This document shows, in pieces, positions 1-8,523 of a stretch of 38,383 nt of DNA. Source of the DNA: an uncultured Granulicella sp. Lineage in GTDB: Bacteria > Acidobacteriota > Terriglobia > Terriglobales > Acidobacteriaceae. A program made the translations under genes and the position numbers. Location: assembly GCA_937871785.1 (NCBI GenBank), contig CALMON010000158.1, positions 1 to 38,383 on the forward strand, read 5' to 3'. Position 1 is the stretch's first letter. Each line of letters opens with the position of its first letter. The notes under the pieces are model-generated. The model had not been told where the DNA came from. It worked only from the letters and a program-made list of their open reading frames with translations, and searched no databases.

Positions 1-69
1 GTATCCGGGACGCGGAGGGGGCGCGGTGGGGAACGACACGGAACGGGTAGCGGCGATGGACATAAGTAG

Positions 70-261
70 GGCCGCACATCCGAAGTTGAGCTTACCGAAG
101 GTGGACCCGTTCTGACGATGTCGAAAGCCGCTGTCGCGGAGCTCGGTGGGACGGTGGGTTCCGACCTCAACGTGAGCTTTGTGAGCGAGAACGTCGTTCT
201 CCGTCCTGTCCAAAAAGACACGCTTGCAGAGCTTCTGGCGGAATGGGCTCTTAGCCCATGA
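70..261 (+). pseudogene. MazE/AbrB-like antitoxin remnant (N-terminus unclear)
   Basis: The open frame runs from just after a stop at 67-69 to a TGA at 259-261. Its only ATG is at 118, which would give 47 residues. The translated end, ELGGTVGSDLNVSF followed by VLRPVQKDTLAELLAEW, resembles the swapped-hairpin fold and C-terminal tail of MazE/AbrB antitoxins, which bind the operator and neutralise a partner MazF. A full antitoxin of this family would carry about 25 more N-terminal residues; the frame upstream of ATG-118 encodes EVELTEGGPVLTM, which could be that part but has no good start codon. A mazF-like frame follows at 326, supporting the pairing. I infer a decayed or mis-started antitoxin. 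The family call rests on short similarity only. Confidence 0.4.
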
Positions 262-325
262 GCGATAAAGATTGCGACTGGGTGAATGTGCCTTGCGTTG
301 GCCGTGAGCTGACCTAGTTTCCGTA

Positions 326-686
326 GTGAGCCTGCAACGCGGCGACATCTACTTTTTCGTGAACCTTGAGCCAACTCGGAGGCGCGAACAACGTGGCAGA
401 CGATCGGTGCTGATCGTTTCGCCGACACGGCTCAACGACGATACCCACGGCTGTGGTTCTTCGCATCACCAGTAGCGGCGGCTTCGCGCGCACGGCGGGG
501 TTTGCCGTTCCCGTCCACGGCCAGATCACAACCGGGGTCGTCCGCTGCGATCGACCGAGAGCCCTCGATCTTTCCACACGCGAACCACGCTTTGTAGAAT
601 CGATTGCGGACGGCATGATGGCCGAACTGCTTTGCGAAGATGCTGACACTGTTTTCTTGAAAGCTGCATCACACTGGCAGATGTAA
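326..686 (+). pseudogene. mazF/pemK-type endoribonuclease toxin, broken by a frameshift
   Basis: The first part, from GTG-326, encodes QRGDIYFFVNLEPTRRR and EQRGRRSVLIVSP, the characteristic N-terminus of MazF/PemK mRNA interferases, then stops at a TAG near 461. The second part, read in the next frame from about 447 to 686, encodes ITSSGGFARTAGFAVPV, GVVRCDRPRALDL and FVESIADGMMAELL, which is the rest of the same fold. Removing one C from the CCC run at 444-446 joins the halves without a gap (LNDD-T-TAVVLRITS). Intact MazF toxins cleave single-stranded mRNA and are held inactive by MazE. The toxin is therefore probably dead in this genome, unless the extra C is a sequencing error. No clear ribosome binding site precedes GTG-326. 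Confidence 0.75.
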
Positions 687-707
687 TTTCGTAGGAGCCT
701 TCCCACC

Positions 708-857
708 ATGCGCAAACTTTTCTTCTGGATTCCCATCATCGCCGGAACCGCCGCCGCCCTGCTGATGCTTCGTCGCGGTGAATCACTAGGCACTATCGCC
801 AAGAAAGCCACCACCAACCCCATGGGCACGCTGCTTTCGGAGCTCAAGAGCGCTTAG
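708..857 (+). CDS. 49-residue single-pass membrane peptide
   Basis: A short frame from ATG-708 is preceded by AGGAG at 693-697, a normal ribosome binding site distance. The product starts MRKLFFWIPIIAGTAAALLMLRR: basic start, one hydrophobic segment of about 17 residues (5-21), then positive charges, predicting a single membrane span with a short hydrophilic tail ending in LLSELKSA. It lies between the broken mazF and the glycosylase gene. I do not recognise a family. The strong ribosome binding site and the coherent membrane segment are the reasons to believe it is expressed. Confidence 0.55.
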   Translation: MRKLFFWIPIIAGTAAALLMLRRGESLGTIAKKATTNPMGTLLSELKSA

Positions 858-888
858 CCGTTTCGCTTCACCTTTCGCCCATTGCCGT

Positions 889-1680
889 ATGGCTGCCGAC
901 CTTTTCCCTGAACTCGCCCGTCCACCTGAAGAGGCGGTAGTCGCTCGCCTGCTGACTCCGGAGCAGGCCGACAAGCTGCCTCACATCCATCGCCTGTTGC
1001 TCAAGGAGTATGGAAAGCCGCCGGCCCGCGAGCTTTGGGACCCGCTTACGCAGTTGATCTACTCGCTGCTTTCGTCGCGAACCAAGACCCCTGCATCGCA
1101 TCAGGTGATGCGCGATCTGGAGCGCCGTTTCCATGCCTCGCCGGGGCATTGGGAGTCGGTACGCGACGCAACCACAACCGAAATTGAACACGCTATCGCG
1201 ATCGTCACTTTTCCCGACGCGAAGGCTCCGCAACTGAAGCTGACGCTACAAGGAATTACCGAGCGCTACGGCACGTTGACGCTCGATTTTCTGGCCCGGT
1301 ACCGAACGGACAAGATTCGGCAATGGCTCGAGCAGTTTCCCGGTGTCGGCCCTCAGACGAGCGGCGCGGTCGTCAATTTTTCTACACTTCGCCGGCGCGC
1401 GCTTTGCATCGATTCGCACCACCTGCGCGTGACGCAGCGGCTCTGTCTTATCCCGCGGGCGGATGCAGCCACTACCGAGCAGCGTTTGATGCGCCTCGTG
1501 CCCGAAACCTGGGACGCAGCCATGCTCGACGAGCACCACTCGCTGATCAAGCTGCACGGGCAGACGCTATGCACCTTTGCCGAACCGAAGTGCAGCGCCT
1601 GCCCGCTGCTGCAGCTTTGCCCTACGGGGCAGCGCAACGTCGGGGAGTTGCCGCTGGCGGAAGCACCCAGCGTTGGATAA
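889..1680 (+). CDS. Endonuclease III-family (HhH-GPD, 4Fe-4S) DNA glycosylase
   Basis: This 263-residue protein belongs to the helix-hairpin-helix GPD superfamily that removes damaged bases in base excision repair. The helix-hairpin-helix is visible as LEQFPGVGPQTSGAVVNF (147-164). A conserved aspartate follows in CIDSHHLRV (D175), and a complete iron-sulfur loop closes the protein: C228-x6-C235-x2-C238-x5-C244. The residue matching the catalytic lysine of endonuclease III (K120 of E. coli Nth) is Q156 here, so the enzyme should lack the lyase step and act as a monofunctional glycosylase, or have another substrate. It is about 50 residues longer than E. coli Nth. ATG-889 has no strong ribosome binding site. 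The family assignment is firm; the substrate is unknown. Confidence 0.88.
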   Translation: MAADLFPELARPPEEAVVARLLTPEQADKLPHIHRLLLKEYGKPPARELWDPLTQLIYSLLSSRTKTPASHQVMRDLERRFHASPGHWESVRDATTTEIEHAIAIVTFPDAKAPQLKLTLQGITERYGTLTLDFLARYRTDKIRQWLEQFPGVGPQTSGAVVNFSTLRRRALCIDSHHLRVTQRLCLIPRADAATTEQRLMRLVPETWDAAMLDEHHSLIKLHGQTLCTFAEPKCSACPLLQLCPTGQRNVGELPLAEAPSVG

Positions 1681-1694
1681 CGGCGTAGGGCTGC

Positions 1695-2402
1695 TTAGTT
1701 GTCGCCGCGGCCAAAGAAGCTCCACTTGCGGACCGGGCCTACATCCACATGCACAAACTGGCTCACTGGGTAGTAGCCGACACCGCCGGCGGCCAGCGAC
1801 AACGCCGCATCGCGCAGCTTCGTGGTGGACACGCCTTCTACCCGGATATCGATCGCCTTCGATTGCGTGTGCTGCGAATTCTTTGCGACTCCCGTTGATG
1901 CAGGAGACGCCGTTCCGCCGCGCGTACGCAGGAAGTTGTTCGACCAGGGCGTCCGGTAGCCGCAAACGATATCGATGATGCCGTTCGAGCGGCCCAGCTT
2001 CGTCATCACATTGTGGAGGACGTCAAATTCCTTAGGGTCGTAGCTGCCTACGTCCTGCGTGCGGTGGTCGCGCAGAAAGTGGTTGAGCTTGTCCATCGCC
2101 TCAGGCAGGTAGGTATTGCCAACGCGGTAGACAATGTCGATAGACTCGTCGGTATGGAGGTGGTGCAGGCGCAGGCGATACGGGTGGCCAGTCGGAGTCG
2201 GAGCCTCTGCGGAGGCGATCACGCCCGCATCGAGCAGGCCTTCCACTTCAGTGGTACGGAGAGCAGACGCATGGGCCGGAAGCGCACAGGCTGTAAGCAG
2301 AAGCGCGAACGCGGGGGCAAGAAGGTGCCAGAAGGTTGGCTTACGGTCCGAACGGCGAAGAGCAGAGGGGAAGGAAGCAGCAGCGGTCTGAAGCAGGATC
2401 AA
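1695..2402 (-). CDS. MepK/YcbK-like murein endopeptidase (DUF882, M15A fold)
   Basis: This 235-residue exported protein matches the DUF882/YcbK family, whose E. coli member MepK cuts 3-3 crosslinks in peptidoglycan. The M15-type zinc site is visible: H178-x6-D185 in SQHTQSKAIDIR and H218-x-D220 in FVHVDVG. The preceding GIIDIVCGYRTPWSN is also typical. The N-terminus has a long hydrophobic segment ending LLLTACALPAHA; this could be a lipobox with C39 or a signal peptidase I site after AHA. Translation probably starts at TTG-2402, which has GGAGA nine bases upstream. It converges with the glycosylase gene, with only 14 bases between the two stops. Confidence 0.86.
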   Translation of the reverse strand: MILLQTAAASFPSALRRSDRKPTFWHLLAPAFALLLTACALPAHASALRTTEVEGLLDAGVIASAEAPTPTGHPYRLRLHHLHTDESIDIVYRVGNTYLPEAMDKLNHFLRDHRTQDVGSYDPKEFDVLHNVMTKLGRSNGIIDIVCGYRTPWSNNFLRTRGGTASPASTGVAKNSQHTQSKAIDIRVEGVSTTKLRDAALSLAAGGVGYYPVSQFVHVDVGPVRKWSFFGRGDN

Positions 2403-2550
2403 GAATTTTCTCCAAGGGAGGGCCCGACATCTGAGTTGCGCAAATGACGATTGGTGAATGTCATTCCCGCTTGCCTAGTTTACCCCAAACACAGGAACTT
2501 GTTGCGAATCGACGACAAGTATCCTAAGTTGCTGAAACAGCGGAGGCAGA

Positions 2551-3201
2551 ATGACACTGACGAACGACATGTGCCGGGTTTTAGGCGCGCTGATTGAAAA
2601 AGAGATTACGACGCCGGAAAACTACCCGCTTTCGCTCAACTCGCTACGCAATGCATGTAACCAGACCACCAGCCGCGACCCCGTGATGCGGTTGACGGAG
2701 GAAGACGTGCGGCAGGCTCTGGACGAGCTCGACGCGCTTGGCCTGGCGGACAGCGCTCATGACGCGCGCGTTCCCAAATATGAGCACCGCGTGCGCGACC
2801 GGCTGAAGCTGCGCCGCGACGAAGTGGCTGTGATGTGCCTGCTTCTATTGCGCGGTCCGCAAACCCCGGGAGAGCTGCGCACCCGGTCCGAGCGGTTGTA
2901 CAGCTTCGATGGGCCGGACGCCGTGCTGACGACGCTGCAACGGCTCGCCGGACGAGGGGCGGGCGAGGAGTTCCCGGAGGGCGCCCTGGTGGTGCTGCTG
3001 CCGAGGCAGGCGGGATCTCGCGAGGCGCGCTGGGCGCACACGCTGGCCGGGGCTCCGGAAGCTGGCGCCGTCACGACGGCGGCGGAGATACCTGGGTCGG
3101 GAAACGCGGCGCGGTCCGTGCTGGCTGACGACGTCGCCGAACTGCGCGAAGAGGTTCGGTTGCTGCGCGAGCGATTGGACCGACTGGAAGGCCGAAACTG
3201 A
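2551..3201 (+). CDS. yceH: YceH-family (DUF480/UPF0502) winged-helix protein
   Basis: The 216-residue product matches the YceH family throughout: RVLGALIEKEITTPENYPLSLN at the start, CNQTTSRDPVM, a second winged-helix with KLRRDEVAVMCLLLLRGPQTPGELRTRSERLYSF, and a C-terminal coiled-coil (VAELREEVRLLRERLDRLE). The molecular function of this family is not established; tandem winged-helix domains suggest nucleic acid binding or a structural role. ATG-2551 has a GGAGG ribosome binding site at 2540-2544. It is transcribed alone, divergent from the mepK-like gene. A small inverted repeat (AATGAC at 2443 with GTCATT at 2460) lies in the shared upstream region. Confidence 0.9.
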   Translation: MTLTNDMCRVLGALIEKEITTPENYPLSLNSLRNACNQTTSRDPVMRLTEEDVRQALDELDALGLADSAHDARVPKYEHRVRDRLKLRRDEVAVMCLLLLRGPQTPGELRTRSERLYSFDGPDAVLTTLQRLAGRGAGEEFPEGALVVLLPRQAGSREARWAHTLAGAPEAGAVTTAAEIPGSGNAARSVLADDVAELREEVRLLRERLDRLEGRN

Positions 3202-3373
3202 CCCAGGCGCCCGAGCATTCCCTCGCGATGTACGATTTCGCCGCTGCTTCGTCTCTATCTATAGCAGTGGGGACGACGACGCGGACGACTCTACGTCCCG
3301 TTACCGAATCCGATAGACTCGGCATCAGCAAAGAACGTGCCCACAGCGTCAGGGCGCGCGAGGGGACCCAGCT

Positions 3374-5209
3374 TTGAACATACGATCGAGCAAGCGCGGC
3401 AAGGTACCAGCAACAGGCCTACAGGCGGGAAGAACGGTGGCGAGCACGGTCGCGCTCAGCCTCGGTTTGGCCGCCTGCACCGTCCAGGCGCTGCCGGCGC
3501 AAAGCAAGCAGGCCGCAGCGAAGGAGGTCGTTGCCGCCCCCAAGGCCGATCCCGTTCTGCTCGATACGATGGACGCCGAGCTGCACCGGGCGCTTAGGGA
3601 TCTGGGTACCGCACCCGAGACCGGCCCCAAAGCTGTCCCCGCCAGCCAGACACAGCCGCAGCCGAAGCCCTATTTTCTGAGCTACGCGGTTGCGGACAGC
3701 GAAAACCTGAGCATGAACGCCGAATACGGGGCGGTCACCTCCGACAACAGCACCCGCTCGCGCGTGGCCGACGTGCAGGTGCGGCTCGGCTCGCCCGCGC
3801 AGGACAACACCCACGGCGATCACCGCACCAGTGCCCTGACGACCATGGCCCTGCCCTTGACCGACGACCGCGACGCCATCGCGCGAACGCTCTGGTTTGC
3901 GACCAATCGCGGCTACGGCAAGGCGCTCGACAGCCTGCTGAAGGTCAAAACCGAGCAGCAGGTGCGCGCCAAGGAAGAAGACGCGTCGGCTGATTTTTCA
4001 ACCGAAAACGCGGCCACCGCAACGCTGCCCTCCGCCCCACGGCTCGACGTCGCCAAGGCCGAGTGGGAAGGCCGCATCCGCGAAATCAGCGCCGTGTTCA
4101 AGGGCTACCCGGACATTTACTACGACACGGTGGGGATGCAGGCCTCGAACGAGACCGATTATTTCGTGTCGAGCGAAGGGGCGCGCGTGGAAGCTCCGAA
4201 CCATGTAGCGCGGCTGGTGATCGTCGCCCGCACCCGTGCCGCCGACGGCATGGACCTGTTCCGCATCGAGACGTTTGAGGCCGACGAAGTCGGGCATCTG
4301 CCCGCGCAGGCCGAAGTGCTCGCCAAAACGAAAGCCATGGCCGACAACCTCGTCGCGCTGCGCTCCGCGCCGATCACCGAACCCTACAGCGGGCCGGCGA
4401 TCCTTTCCGGCCGCGCCGCCGCCGTGTTTTTTCACGAGGTTCTGGGCCATCGGCTGGAAGGTCAGCGTCAGCGCGGCGATCAGGAAGGCCAAACCTTTAC
4501 GAAGCTGCTGAACAAGCCCATTCTGCCGACGTTCCTGTCTGTCGCCGACGACCCCACGCTGACCGAGTTCCACGGCCAGCCGCTCAGCGGCCACTACAGC
4601 TACGACGACGAAGGCCAGCCGGCGCGTCGCGTCGAACTTGTCGACGACGGCGTGCTGAAGACGTTTCTGATGTCGCGACTGCCGGTCGCCAGCTTTGCGC
4701 AGTCGAACGGTCATGGCCGCGCCGAAACCGGCAAGATGCCCACCGGGCGACAGGGCAACCTGATAGTCACCTCCACCAGGCAGGTGTCGGACGTCGATCT
4801 GCGCGAGCAACTGAAGGCCGAAGCCAGGAAGCAGGGCAAGGCGTATGGGCTCTACTTCGAGGACATCAGCTCGGGTTTTGCGGTGACCACGCGCAGCTCG
4901 CCGCAGGCGTTCTCGGTCATACCGCTTGTCGTATACCGTGTCTATGTCGATGGCCGCCCAGATGAACTGGTGCGCGGCGTCAGCATCGTCGGCACGCCGC
5001 AGTTTGCGCTGAACAGCATCGTGGCGACGGGCAATCATCAGGAAATCTTCAACGGGATCTGCGGAGCGGAGTCGGGGTCGATCCCGGTAAGCGCGGTGGC
5101 GCCGGCGATGCTGGTAAGCACGATCGAAACGCAGCGGCAGGCGCAGGGAACGGCCCGGCCGCCGATCGTGCCGCCGCCCCCGGTGAGCGCGCAGAAGGTG
5201 GGGCAGTAG
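3374..5209 (+). CDS. Exported TldD/PmbA-family metalloprotease (active-type subunit)
   Basis: This 611-residue protein carries the TldD signature HEVLGH (H354, E355, H359) and a conserved late cysteine, C563 in GICGAESGSIPVS, matching the HExxxH plus Cys zinc site of TldD. Cytoplasmic TldD/TldE degrade unfolded peptides and process microcin B17. Unlike those, this protein has an N-terminal hydrophobic segment (22-34) ending LGLAAC, a fair lipobox with C35, so it should be exported, perhaps as a lipoprotein. The start is TTG-3374, preceded by GAGGGGAC at a good distance. The gene touches the next, an inactive-looking paralogue, with no gap. The protease call is firm; the export and the heterodimer are inference. 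Confidence 0.87.
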   Translation: MNIRSSKRGKVPATGLQAGRTVASTVALSLGLAACTVQALPAQSKQAAAKEVVAAPKADPVLLDTMDAELHRALRDLGTAPETGPKAVPASQTQPQPKPYFLSYAVADSENLSMNAEYGAVTSDNSTRSRVADVQVRLGSPAQDNTHGDHRTSALTTMALPLTDDRDAIARTLWFATNRGYGKALDSLLKVKTEQQVRAKEEDASADFSTENAATATLPSAPRLDVAKAEWEGRIREISAVFKGYPDIYYDTVGMQASNETDYFVSSEGARVEAPNHVARLVIVARTRAADGMDLFRIETFEADEVGHLPAQAEVLAKTKAMADNLVALRSAPITEPYSGPAILSGRAAAVFFHEVLGHRLEGQRQRGDQEGQTFTKLLNKPILPTFLSVADDPTLTEFHGQPLSGHYSYDDEGQPARRVELVDDGVLKTFLMSRLPVASFAQSNGHGRAETGKMPTGRQGNLIVTSTRQVSDVDLREQLKAEARKQGKAYGLYFEDISSGFAVTTRSSPQAFSVIPLVVYRVYVDGRPDELVRGVSIVGTPQFALNSIVATGNHQEIFNGICGAESGSIPVSAVAPAMLVSTIETQRQAQGTARPPIVPPPPVSAQKVGQ

Positions 5210-7132
5210 ATGGGGGGCAGAGGGATCAGGAAAGAGGAAGCGGCTCGTAGTCGCATCGTATCCGGCACACCGATTCGTGCTGCGATGTGCGGTATTGCAT
5301 TTTGGTCTGCTTTCGCCGCTCACGCGGACTGCAAGAGCATCAAGCGCGCAGCAGACGTTTGGAACGCGGAGGCGCTCGCATCCAACGCCACACATGCGGA
5401 GAAGATACCCCTTGAACCCGGAGTGGCTTGCATCACGATGACGGATTTCCGTCCGGATGTTGAGCCAGGCCATCCGTTGGCGGATCTTGCCGCAAAACTT
5501 TACCCCGTTGGAAGCGCTAACCCTTCAGTAGGAGCAGACCTCGGCCGAGCTCTGGGTGCTGCGTACAACGATCCCCTGCTCGACGCCATGGCGGACGAGC
5601 TCGCCCGCGAGAAAAAGCTGCTCGTCCTCGAAGGTTTGCAGCGGCCGTACTTTATGGAGTACCGGCTTGAAGACCTCGAAAGCTACGACCTTGCCGCCAG
5701 CTACGGCGCGCTGACCCGCGAGGGCGAGAACCGGCAGCGCGTGGTGCGTGTGACGGTGCGCATCGGCGACTTTAAAACCGATTCGTCTTCCGCGCGCGGT
5801 GACGGCTCGCTCCAGCTTGCGCCCGAAGATAACGACCCCGATGTCCTGAAATACGCTCTGTGGACCGCGACCGACGAGGCCTACAAGAACGCGCTGCGCG
5901 GTTATGCGGCCAAGCAGGCCGCGCTCAAGCGCTTCCAAACGCCGCCGACAGCCGACGACTTCACCCCCGGCAAGGCGGTCACCAGCGTCGAGCCCCTTGT
6001 GACGCTCGATGTGGACCGGGACACCTGGCGCAAACGCATCGTCGACGCGAGCGGCCTGTTTGCAACCGCGCCCGAGGTGAAGAGTTTCGCGGGTGACGTG
6101 CAGTATTCCGGCACCAGCTTTCGCGGCTTCGTCATCAACCGGTACACCGTGAACACCGAAGGCACCGTGCTGCGCCACGGATACGCGGGCTATACGGAGA
6201 ACATTTCGGTCGGCGGGCAGGCCGCGGACGGCATGCAGCTTGGCCGCGACAATGGCGACACTGCCACCACCGCCGCAGCGCTGGAGCCGTGGCCGAAGTT
6301 TCGCGCGCGCGTGATTGCCAACCTGCTCGCCTACAACGCGCTGCGTAACGCGCCGGTCGTCGACGCCGAGGATTACCACGGCCCCGTGCTGTTTAGCGGC
6401 GACGCCGCGGCCGACGTGATGAACCGGCTGTTTGTCCCTAACGTCGAAGCCGACCGCCCCGACATGGGCACCACCGCGCGCACGCAGGGAGCGTTTCAGT
6501 CGAGCTTTCGCAGCCGCGTGCTGCCAAACTTCCTGACGGTCGTCGACGATCCTTCCGAAAAGGCGTTCAATGGCAAGCCGCTGCTCGGCGCGTTCGCGGT
6601 GGACGACGAAGGCGTGCCTTCGCACCCGGTGACGATCGTCGACCACGGCAAGCTGCAGAATTACCTGATTGGCCGCTCGCCGGTGAAGGATTTTCCGGAG
6701 TCGAACGGCCATGGCCGCGCCGCGCCGGGGCAGGCCGCGCACTCGCGCGCCGGGGTGCTGGTGGTCTCGTCCACCGCTCCCGCCAGCGAAGCCGAGATGA
6801 AGGCGAAACTGAGGGCGATGGCTCGGGAGCAGGGCCGCGACGTGTACGAGGTCGACACCCTGGGCGGCGAGCTGGTGCCGCGCATGCTGTACCGCGTAAG
6901 CGCCGACGGCAAACGCACGCTGGTGCGCGGTGCGGTGTTCGACGAGCTCGACCAGCGCAGCCTGCGCAGTGAAATCGTCGCTGCCGGGGGAACGCCGTAT
7001 GTGTCGCAGCAGTTGACGCCCGTGCCGGAAACGACGATCGTGCCGGAGTTGTTATTCGGCGACATCGCTGTGAAGCGCGCCACCGACGAGCAGGGCAAGG
7101 TGCCGTATTATGCGGCGCCCGCCGTGAAGTAG
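5210..7132 (+). CDS. TldD/PmbA-family paralogue lacking the metal site (TldE-like)
   Basis: This 640-residue product shares the TldD architecture with its upstream neighbour: DPLLDAMADEL, a central domain, LPNFLTVVDDPSEKAFNGKPLLGAFAVDDEG and SPVKDFPESNGHGRA all have counterparts. At the HExxxH position it has VMNRLF, and there is no late GICG cysteine, so it cannot bind zinc in the usual way and is probably the non-catalytic partner, as TldE is for TldD. ATG-5210 follows the previous stop directly, implying translational coupling. The first about 110 residues have no counterpart in the upstream gene and include a weak hydrophobic stretch (MCGIAFWSAFAAHA, from residue 26). The true start and export route are therefore uncertain. 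Confidence 0.82.
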   Translation: MGGRGIRKEEAARSRIVSGTPIRAAMCGIAFWSAFAAHADCKSIKRAADVWNAEALASNATHAEKIPLEPGVACITMTDFRPDVEPGHPLADLAAKLYPVGSANPSVGADLGRALGAAYNDPLLDAMADELAREKKLLVLEGLQRPYFMEYRLEDLESYDLAASYGALTREGENRQRVVRVTVRIGDFKTDSSSARGDGSLQLAPEDNDPDVLKYALWTATDEAYKNALRGYAAKQAALKRFQTPPTADDFTPGKAVTSVEPLVTLDVDRDTWRKRIVDASGLFATAPEVKSFAGDVQYSGTSFRGFVINRYTVNTEGTVLRHGYAGYTENISVGGQAADGMQLGRDNGDTATTAAALEPWPKFRARVIANLLAYNALRNAPVVDAEDYHGPVLFSGDAAADVMNRLFVPNVEADRPDMGTTARTQGAFQSSFRSRVLPNFLTVVDDPSEKAFNGKPLLGAFAVDDEGVPSHPVTIVDHGKLQNYLIGRSPVKDFPESNGHGRAAPGQAAHSRAGVLVVSSTAPASEAEMKAKLRAMAREQGRDVYEVDTLGGELVPRMLYRVSADGKRTLVRGAVFDELDQRSLRSEIVAAGGTPYVSQQLTPVPETTIVPELLFGDIAVKRATDEQGKVPYYAAPAVK

Positions 7133-7168
7133 CGGTCCAAAGCAGTTCTGTCGAAGTGTAAGGTGTTC

Positions 7169-8437
7169 CTACGCATGCCGCCCGGCAGCCGCCGCTGAAG
7201 CCCACGCCCACTGGAAATTGTAGCCGCCCAGCCAGCCGGTGACATCGACCACCTCGCCGACAAAGTAGAGCCCCGGAACACGCTTGCTCCCCATCGTGCG
7301 CGCGTCGAGCTCACGCGTATCGACGCCGCCGACAGTGACTTCCGCCTTGGCGTAGCCTTCGGTACCGGCCGGGGTCAGGGTCCAGGCGTGCAGAGCGGCT
7401 TCCAACCGGGCGAGCCCCGCGTTGGTACAGTCGAGCGACGGCCGGCTCATCAGCCAGCGCCTGGCGAACCGCACTGGAAGCACCGCGCCCAGAGCCTGCA
7501 GCAGTGCGTTATCGTCGCGGCGGGCGCGCGGCGCGAGCAGGGGGGCGAACACGTCTCGGCCCGGAGCGAGATCGAACGCCAGCGCGCGTCCCGGGGCCCA
7601 GTACGATGAGATTTGCAGCGCCGCCGGTCCGCTCAGTCCGCGATGCGTGATCAGCAACCGCTCGCGAAATTCCGGTGCCGCCGCGCTTTTCGCCCGCGTC
7701 GCAAAGGGCGCGGCGGACGCGACCGTTTCGGCGGAAAGCCCTGTCAGCTCGCACCACGCGTCACGGTCTTCGGCGTGGAACACCAGCGGCACCAGACCGG
7801 CGCGTGGCGGCACCAGCGTGTGGCCGAACCGTTCGGCAAGCTCGTAGCCGATGCCGGTTGCGCCCATTTTGGGGATCGAGAGGCCTCCGGTGGCAACCAC
7901 CACGGCGGCGGCGCGGATCGTGCCCGCGCTCGTTTCCACCGCAAACGTACCGTCCTCCTCACGGCGGGCCGAAACGATCTGCACGCCGGTGCGCAATTCG
8001 ACGTGGGCTTCGTCGCACTCGCGCTGCAACAGACTGACAATGCGCTGCGACGAATCGTCGCAGAAGAGCTGGCCAAGCGTTTTTTCGTGGTAGCGGACCC
8101 CGTGCTTTTCCACCAGCGCAATGAAGTCCGCCGGCGTGTAGCGGGCCAGCGCGGACTTCGCAAAGTGAGGGTTGTCGGACAGGTAATTGTCCGCGCGTGT
8201 TCCGGTGTTGGTGAAGTTGCAGCGGCCCCCGCCGGAAATCAGCACCTTTTTCCCAGGCCGGTCGCTGCCTTCCAGCAGAAGCACCCGGCGTTCGCGGCGT
8301 CCGGCTTCGAACGCGCACATCATGCCGGCCGCACCGGCGCCGAGCACGAGGACATCGTACGGCTGTTCGCTCACGGCAGGCGTTGCGTCCGCAGGGTCAA
8401 GGGCCGTTCTGCCGCGTTCCACACGAAGTTGAGACAC
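7169..8437 (-). CDS. HI0933/YhiN-family NAD(P)/FAD flavoprotein
   Basis: The 422-residue protein has an N-terminal FAD-binding Rossmann motif (VLVLGAGAAGMMCAFEAGRR) and the hallmark of the HI0933 family, GKKVLISGGGRCNFTN. A second nucleotide motif, VVVATGGLSIPKMGATG, and a C-terminal FAD-contact segment with GLYFVGEVVDVTGWLGGYNFQWAWASAAAAG (the central part of a conserved block) are also present. YhiN-type members have recently been linked to dihydrouridine formation in 23S rRNA (named RdsA), as I recall; others are annotated as BaiN-like reductases. The neighbouring RlmI-like gene is divergent, which would fit an rRNA-modification theme. Start is GTG-8437, but GTG at residue 22 is possible; neither has a good ribosome binding site. 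Confidence 0.85.
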   Translation of the reverse strand: MSQLRVERGRTALDPADATPAVSEQPYDVLVLGAGAAGMMCAFEAGRRERRVLLLEGSDRPGKKVLISGGGRCNFTNTGTRADNYLSDNPHFAKSALARYTPADFIALVEKHGVRYHEKTLGQLFCDDSSQRIVSLLQRECDEAHVELRTGVQIVSARREEDGTFAVETSAGTIRAAAVVVATGGLSIPKMGATGIGYELAERFGHTLVPPRAGLVPLVFHAEDRDAWCELTGLSAETVASAAPFATRAKSAAAPEFRERLLITHRGLSGPAALQISSYWAPGRALAFDLAPGRDVFAPLLAPRARRDDNALLQALGAVLPVRFARRWLMSRPSLDCTNAGLARLEAALHAWTLTPAGTEGYAKAEVTVGGVDTRELDARTMGSKRVPGLYFVGEVVDVTGWLGGYNFQWAWASAAAAGRHA

Positions 8438-8523
8438 AGACGCGCCACGCGTAGAACCATACTGCTAGTTTATCGGATTCGGCGGAACCGAAGGAGGCCG
8501 AGCCGGGCCGTTACACTGAAGGA

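Noticed and set aside
1-69. Gene fragment at the left edge
   Set aside because: Short frames are closed by stops and show no similarity that I can name; nothing supportable was seen.
453-686. Independent 77-residue gene starting at GTG-453
   Set aside because: It is the C-terminal half of the MazF fold; its N-terminal half lies in the neighbouring frame, so it is part of a broken gene.
3998-5473. Minus-strand open frame of 491 codons opposite tldD
   Set aside because: It is antisense to the TldD catalytic domain with no conserved motif and poor amino-acid balance.
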